Part shown: piece by piece, positions 7,737-10,237 of the stretch
Numbering within the stretch: position 1 is the stretch's first letter
Layout: each line of letters opens with the position of its first letter
Source: Nocardioides sp.
GTDB lineage: Bacteria; Actinomycetota; Actinomycetes; Propionibacteriales; Nocardioidaceae
Length of the DNA: 10,237 bases
Assembly (NCBI GenBank): GCA_021166815.1
Contig: JAJPEO010000091.1
Coordinates: 1-10,237 of the forward strand
Reading direction: 5' to 3'
The notes under the pieces: model-generated
Seen by the model: the letters and a program-made list of their open reading frames with translations, nothing else
The model's database searches: none
What the model was told of the DNA's origin: nothing
Made by a program: the position numbers and the translations under genes

Positions 7737-8270
7737 CTAGTGGTCGACGTGGACCTCGTCCCCGCCCTGGTCTGCCTGGGAGGCCGTGGGAGGGACGGCG
7801 GCATTGAGGGCGAGGAACGAGGAGTACACGTCGAGCAGCGACTGCTTCTGGCGCTCGGTCAGTCCCGCGTCGGCGAGCACGGCGAGCTCGACCGAGCCGA
7901 CTCCGTCGGTGTCGGGATCGACGATCCCGGCACGCACGTGGAGCTGCTCCGCGGAGACCCGCAGGGCGCGTGCCAGCTGGTTGAGCACCTCGGCGGACGG
8001 CTTGCGCAGCCCCCGCTCGATCTGGCTGAGGTACGGGTTGCTGACACCCACCTGGTCGGCGAGCTGGCGCAGGGAGAGACGCGCGTCGAGTCGCTGCTCC
8101 TTGAGGTAGTCGCCGAGGGAGGAGCCGAGGCTCCCCAGCGCGGCGCCTGCCTTGGACGGCTTGGAGCCCTTGGCGGGCTTGTCGGCCTTGGCCTTCGCCG
8201 CGGTCGACGCCGTGCCCGCGCGGGCAGGCTGGGGCTTCTGGGCACCCTTGTCGACGGACTTCTTGGCCAT
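7737..8270 (-). CDS. XRE-family (Cro/CI-type HTH) transcriptional regulator, Rv0474-like
   Basis: The 177-residue DNA-binding protein has a helix-turn-helix domain at about 52-113: LGDYLKEQRLDARLSLRQLA, then DQVGVSNPYLSQIERGLRKPS (72-92, the recognition helix region) and EVLNQLARALRVSAEQL. The HTH is preceded by a basic, probably disordered extension of about 45 residues rich in Lys, Ala and Pro (MAKKSVDKGAQKPQPARAG...), whose composition resembles the tail of the HbhA-like protein. After the HTH there is a short acidic segment and a helix LTERQKQSLLDVYSSFLAL (138-156). ATG at 8270 is preceded by GGAG only 2 bases away, a poor site. An 18-bp palindrome 11 bases upstream is a good candidate autoregulatory operator. 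In M. tuberculosis the homologue Rv0474 also lies directly upstream of hbhA, so control of the HbhA-like gene is plausible. Confidence 0.9.
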   Translation of the reverse strand: MAKKSVDKGAQKPQPARAGTASTAAKAKADKPAKGSKPSKAGAALGSLGSSLGDYLKEQRLDARLSLRQLADQVGVSNPYLSQIERGLRKPSAEVLNQLARALRVSAEQLHVRAGIVDPDTDGVGSVELAVLADAGLTERQKQSLLDVYSSFLALNAAVPPTASQADQGGDEVHVDH

Positions 8271-8280
8271 GTCTCCAGTG

Positions 8281-8298
8281 TGCTAACTGCTGTTAGCA
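8281..8298. promoter_or_regulatory. 18-bp palindrome, probable operator of the XRE regulator
   Basis: TGCTAAC-TGCT-GTTAGCA has perfect 7-base arms around a 4-base centre and is notably AT-richer than its surroundings. It lies 11 bases upstream of the regulator ATG, where it would overlap the promoter or transcription start. Size and symmetry suit a dimeric HTH protein. No second copy was seen near the HbhA-like start. Autoregulation is inference. Confidence 0.6.
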
Positions 8299-8302
8299 AA
8301 TG

Positions 8303-8339
8303 CAAACAAAACGCCCGTGAGAGCGGTCACAGCACGGCG
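8303..8339 (-). terminator. Intrinsic terminator of the asparaginase gene
   Basis: On the minus strand CGCCGTG (8333-8339) pairs with CACGGGCG (8312-8319) through seven base pairs with one bulged G, around a 13-base loop that contains the stop codon. It is followed directly by TTTTGTTTG, a good U-tract. It separates asparaginase transcription from the regulator promoter. Confidence 0.6.
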
Positions 8340-9283
8340 CGGATCTCCCCCACCGGCACCTCGCCACCGGTCAGCACGTGCCGCCCGGTGGCCCGTACGG
8401 CATCCGCGTCGACCCCGGCCTCCTCGAGGACGCCGGAGCGGGCCAGGGCCGCCGCCATCACGACCGGACGGGCCCGCGCGGCGCCGTCGTCGGTCTTGAG
8501 GGCCCAGGCGCGGCCGTCGGGCAGCGCGACGACGTAGCAGGACTCCGCGCCGGCCTTGCCGATCAGGCCGGGGACGGCCCGGTGCAGGACGGCCTCGTCG
8601 CGCCGGGTGCCGCTCACCATCTCGGGGTGGCTGCGCATGGCCGACGCGATCGCCGAGCCGTTGCCGTGCAGGGTCGCGAGGTGGGAGAACGCGCGCGCGA
8701 GCCCGATGAGCGAGGTGCCGAGCAGGGGCGCGCCGCACCCGTCGACGGCCTCGGCGGCGACGGGCTCCCCGGTCGCCTCGGCGACGGTGTCCTTGATCGC
8801 GCGCTGGAGCGGGTGCGTGGGGTGGAGGTAGGAGTCGGTGTCCCAGTGGTTGACCGCGCAGGTCGCGAGCATGGCGGCGTGCTTGCCGGAGCAGTTCATC
8901 AGCACCCGCTCCTTGCCGCCCCCGGCGCGCAGCACGGCGTCGCGGGCGTCGTCGTCGAGGGGCCAGTCGGGCGGGCACTGCAGGGCGGTCTCGGGGAGGC
9001 CTGCGTGGGCGAGGATCCGGCGTACCCCCGTCACGTGCTGCGGCTCCCCGGAGTGCGACGCGCAGGCCAGGGCGAGCAGGTCGGGCGGCAGCGTGAGGCC
9101 GGCGCGCAGCATCGCGAGCGCCTGGACGGGCTTGTTGCACGAGCGCGGGAGGACGGGTGCGTCGACCTCCCCGACCGACCAGTCGACCTCCCCCTCGGGC
9201 GTGAGCGCGACGACCGAGCCGTAGTGGTGCCCCTCCACGAACCCGGAGCGGACGATCTCGGCGATGACTGGTTGGGCTGGCAT
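8327..9283 (-). CDS. L-asparaginase of the Asparaginase_II (Rhizobium etli ReAV-like) family
   Basis: The 318-residue cytoplasmic enzyme is predicted to hydrolyse L-asparagine to aspartate and ammonia. It belongs to the zinc-containing, Ser-Lys class (Pfam Asparaginase_II), unrelated to E. coli AnsA/AnsB. Family hallmarks are visible: [10 protein letters not shown] (46-55, Ser48 and Lys51), ASHSGEPQH (75-83, Ser78), [11 protein letters not shown] (129-139, Cys131 and Lys134), VDGCGAP (180-186, Cys183) and ALKTDDG (261-267, Lys263). These correspond to the catalytic Ser48, Lys51, Ser80 and Lys263 and the zinc ligands Cys135, Lys138 and Cys189 of ReAV, so the active site is complete. ATG at 9283 has no Shine-Dalgarno, but a TAGCCT -10 box ends 6 bases before it, so it is probably leaderless. 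It is divergent from the APS kinase gene across 45 bp. Confidence 0.93.
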   Translation of the reverse strand: MPAQPVIAEIVRSGFVEGHHYGSVVALTPEGEVDWSVGEVDAPVLPRSCNKPVQALAMLRAGLTLPPDLLALACASHSGEPQHVTGVRRILAHAGLPETALQCPPDWPLDDDARDAVLRAGGGKERVLMNCSGKHAAMLATCAVNHWDTDSYLHPTHPLQRAIKDTVAEATGEPVAAEAVDGCGAPLLGTSLIGLARAFSHLATLHGNGSAIASAMRSHPEMVSGTRRDEAVLHRAVPGLIGKAGAESCYVVALPDGRAWALKTDDGAARARPVVMAAALARSGVLEEAGVDADAVRATGRHVLTGGEVPVGEIRAVL

Positions 9284-9289
9284 GTCCGC

Positions 9290-9295
9290 AGGCTA
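9290..9295 (-). promoter_or_regulatory. -10 box of the asparaginase gene, leaderless architecture
   Basis: Read on the minus strand this is TAGCCT (TANNNT), with six bases to the ATG at 9283. No Shine-Dalgarno lies between. It lies in the 45-bp divergent gap with the APS kinase gene. This is predicted from sequence only. Confidence 0.55.
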
Positions 9296-9328
9296 CCGAC
9301 GTCGCTCGTGGGTGAGAGGATGCGTCGC

Positions 9329-10237
9329 GTGACCCTGCCGCAGCACTGCCCCTCCCCGGTCGAGCTCGACGACCTCGAGCTGCTCGTCTCGGGGGCCTAC
9401 GCCCCGACCACGCGCTTCAACGAGCCGGGCAGCCCGGTCACGCTGGCGCTGCCCGACGGCGTGAGCGAGGCCGAGCTGGTCGACCCCGAGGGCCTGCCGC
9501 TGGCGCGTGTCGCCGCCGACGGCAGCGTCGAGGCGCTGACCCACGCGCAGTACGGCCCCTTCCGCCGCCTGCACCTGACGCCCGCCCAGGTGCGTGAGCA
9601 GCACGCCGGCGCCACCTTCGTCCCGGTGACCGATGCGCTCACCACCGACGAGATCGACAAGGTACGCAGCCTCGGCCGGGTCGTGCTGCTGGCGCTCACC
9701 GGCACCGGCACCCCCGCCCTGTCGCCGGTCGCGCTGCTGCGCGCGACGCTGGCCGCGGCCGAGCACCTCGACGACGCGTCGGTCGTGGCCGTCCCGTTCC
9801 CCTCGCACGGTCGCGGCGAGGACGCCGTGGCCGCCGACCACGCCCTGGGCGCGCAGGTCATCGACGTCTACGCCGGCGGCGACCCGGTGGTCGCCCTGCC
9901 GGAGCTGGGCGACACCTATCCCGACGAGGTCGCCGCGATCGTCGAGGAGGACCAGCCCGCCCCCGACGAGCAGGGCCTGGTGCTGTTCTTCACCGGCCTG
10001 TCCGGCAGCGGCAAGTCGACCCTGGCCCGCGCCCTGATGGACCGCCTCCTCGAGCGCGGCGGGCGCACGGTCACGAGCCTCGACGGCGACGTCGTACGCC
10101 GCCACCTGTCGGCCGGCCTGACCTTCAGCAAGGAGGACCGCGAGACCAACATCCGCCGCATCGGCTGGGTCGCCGCGGAGATCGCCCGCCACGGCGGCGT
10201 GGCGGTGTGCTCGCCGATCGCGCCGTTCGCGTCGACG
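9329..10237 (+). CDS. cysC: APS kinase with a degenerate ATP sulfurylase-like N-terminus (3' end outside window)
   Basis: 303 codons are visible before the window ends. Residues about 8-210 resemble the N-terminal PUA-like part of ATP sulfurylase ([16 protein letters not shown] at 11-26, [11 protein letters not shown] at 51-61, [12 protein letters not shown] at 116-127), but the family's QTRNPxHRxH nucleotide-binding motif cannot be found. From 215 an APS kinase domain begins: P-loop [11 protein letters not shown] (221-231), [11 protein letters not shown] (251-261, Asp252 and Asp254), [14 protein letters not shown] (266-279) and SPIAPF (295-300). APS kinase phosphorylates adenylylsulfate at the 3' position to make PAPS for sulfation or sulfate assimilation. 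The N-terminal domain is probably structural or regulatory rather than catalytic. GTG at 9329 has AGGA eight bases upstream; in-frame ATG at 9320 and GTG at 9308 are alternatives. Confidence 0.85.
   Translation, partial: MTLPQHCPSPVELDDLELLVSGAYAPTTRFNEPGSPVTLALPDGVSEAELVDPEGLPLARVAADGSVEALTHAQYGPFRRLHLTPAQVREQHAGATFVPVTDALTTDEIDKVRSLGRVVLLALTGTGTPALSPVALLRATLAAAEHLDDASVVAVPFPSHGRGEDAVAADHALGAQVIDVYAGGDPVVALPELGDTYPDEVAAIVEEDQPAPDEQGLVLFFTGLSGSGKSTLARALMDRLLERGGRTVTSLDGDVVRRHLSAGLTFSKEDRETNIRRIGWVAAEIARHGGVAVCSPIAPFAST

Noticed and set aside
6466..7740. Plus-strand open frame rich in Gly and Leu opposite the DUF2516 and HbhA-like genes
   Set aside because: The low-complexity GGGLLG pattern is the antisense image of Lys/Ala codon repeats in the HbhA-like gene. 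It spans two real genes and their terminator.
9293..10192. Minus-strand open frame opposite the APS kinase gene
   Set aside because: It has no domain resemblance, while the plus-strand frame shows a P-loop and APS kinase motifs across the same bases.

Overview
The window is very GC-rich and gene-dense, with GTG starts, leaderless-type promoters and a block of genes syntenic with the mycobacterial hbhA locus. This points to a high-GC actinobacterium, most likely Nocardioidaceae (Nocardioides-like). The genus is inferred from protein style and gene order, not from a search.

Region 1 (1-4523) is the edge of a cell-surface polysaccharide locus. It opens with the 3' end of a GDP-mannose 4,6-dehydratase, overlapped by a second, shorter GDP-mannose dehydratase paralogue. 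Convergent to these is rmlA, and divergent from rmlA, across a 34-bp spacer, are rmlB and a fused rmlC-rmlD gene. Together rmlA, rmlB and rmlCD supply a complete dTDP-L-rhamnose pathway, and the gmd genes feed GDP-6-deoxyhexoses. The rmlA/rmlB spacer carries two back-to-back TANNNT -10 boxes, each exactly 7 nt from its ATG, so both transcripts are probably leaderless.

Region 2 (about 4524-6035) looks like an accessory insertion. One minus-strand gene (AbiEi-like N-terminus plus a DUF559/PD-(D/E)XK nuclease-like C-terminus) lies between inward-facing copies of a ~68-bp repeat. The outer ends form a 34-bp imperfect inverted repeat with a 22-bp perfect core. Beside it is a nine-unit tetranucleotide repeat.

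Region 3 (6036-9283) is all on the minus strand. Transcribed from right to left it holds an Asparaginase_II-type L-asparaginase, an XRE-family regulator, an HbhA-like Lys/Ala-rich coiled-coil protein, a DUF2516 membrane protein and a stand-alone type II phosphomannose isomerase cupin. The order regulator-hbhA-DUF2516 matches M. tuberculosis Rv0474-Rv0475-Rv0476. Two intrinsic terminators (after the asparaginase and after hbhA), an 18-bp palindrome upstream of the regulator, and leaderless-type -10 boxes divide the block into separate units.

Region 4 (9329-end) is the start of a plus-strand gene for an APS kinase. Its N-terminal domain resembles ATP sulfurylase but lacks the recognisable nucleotide-binding motif. 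It is cut off by the window edge.

No tRNA, rRNA, CRISPR array, riboswitch or recognisable transposase was seen.
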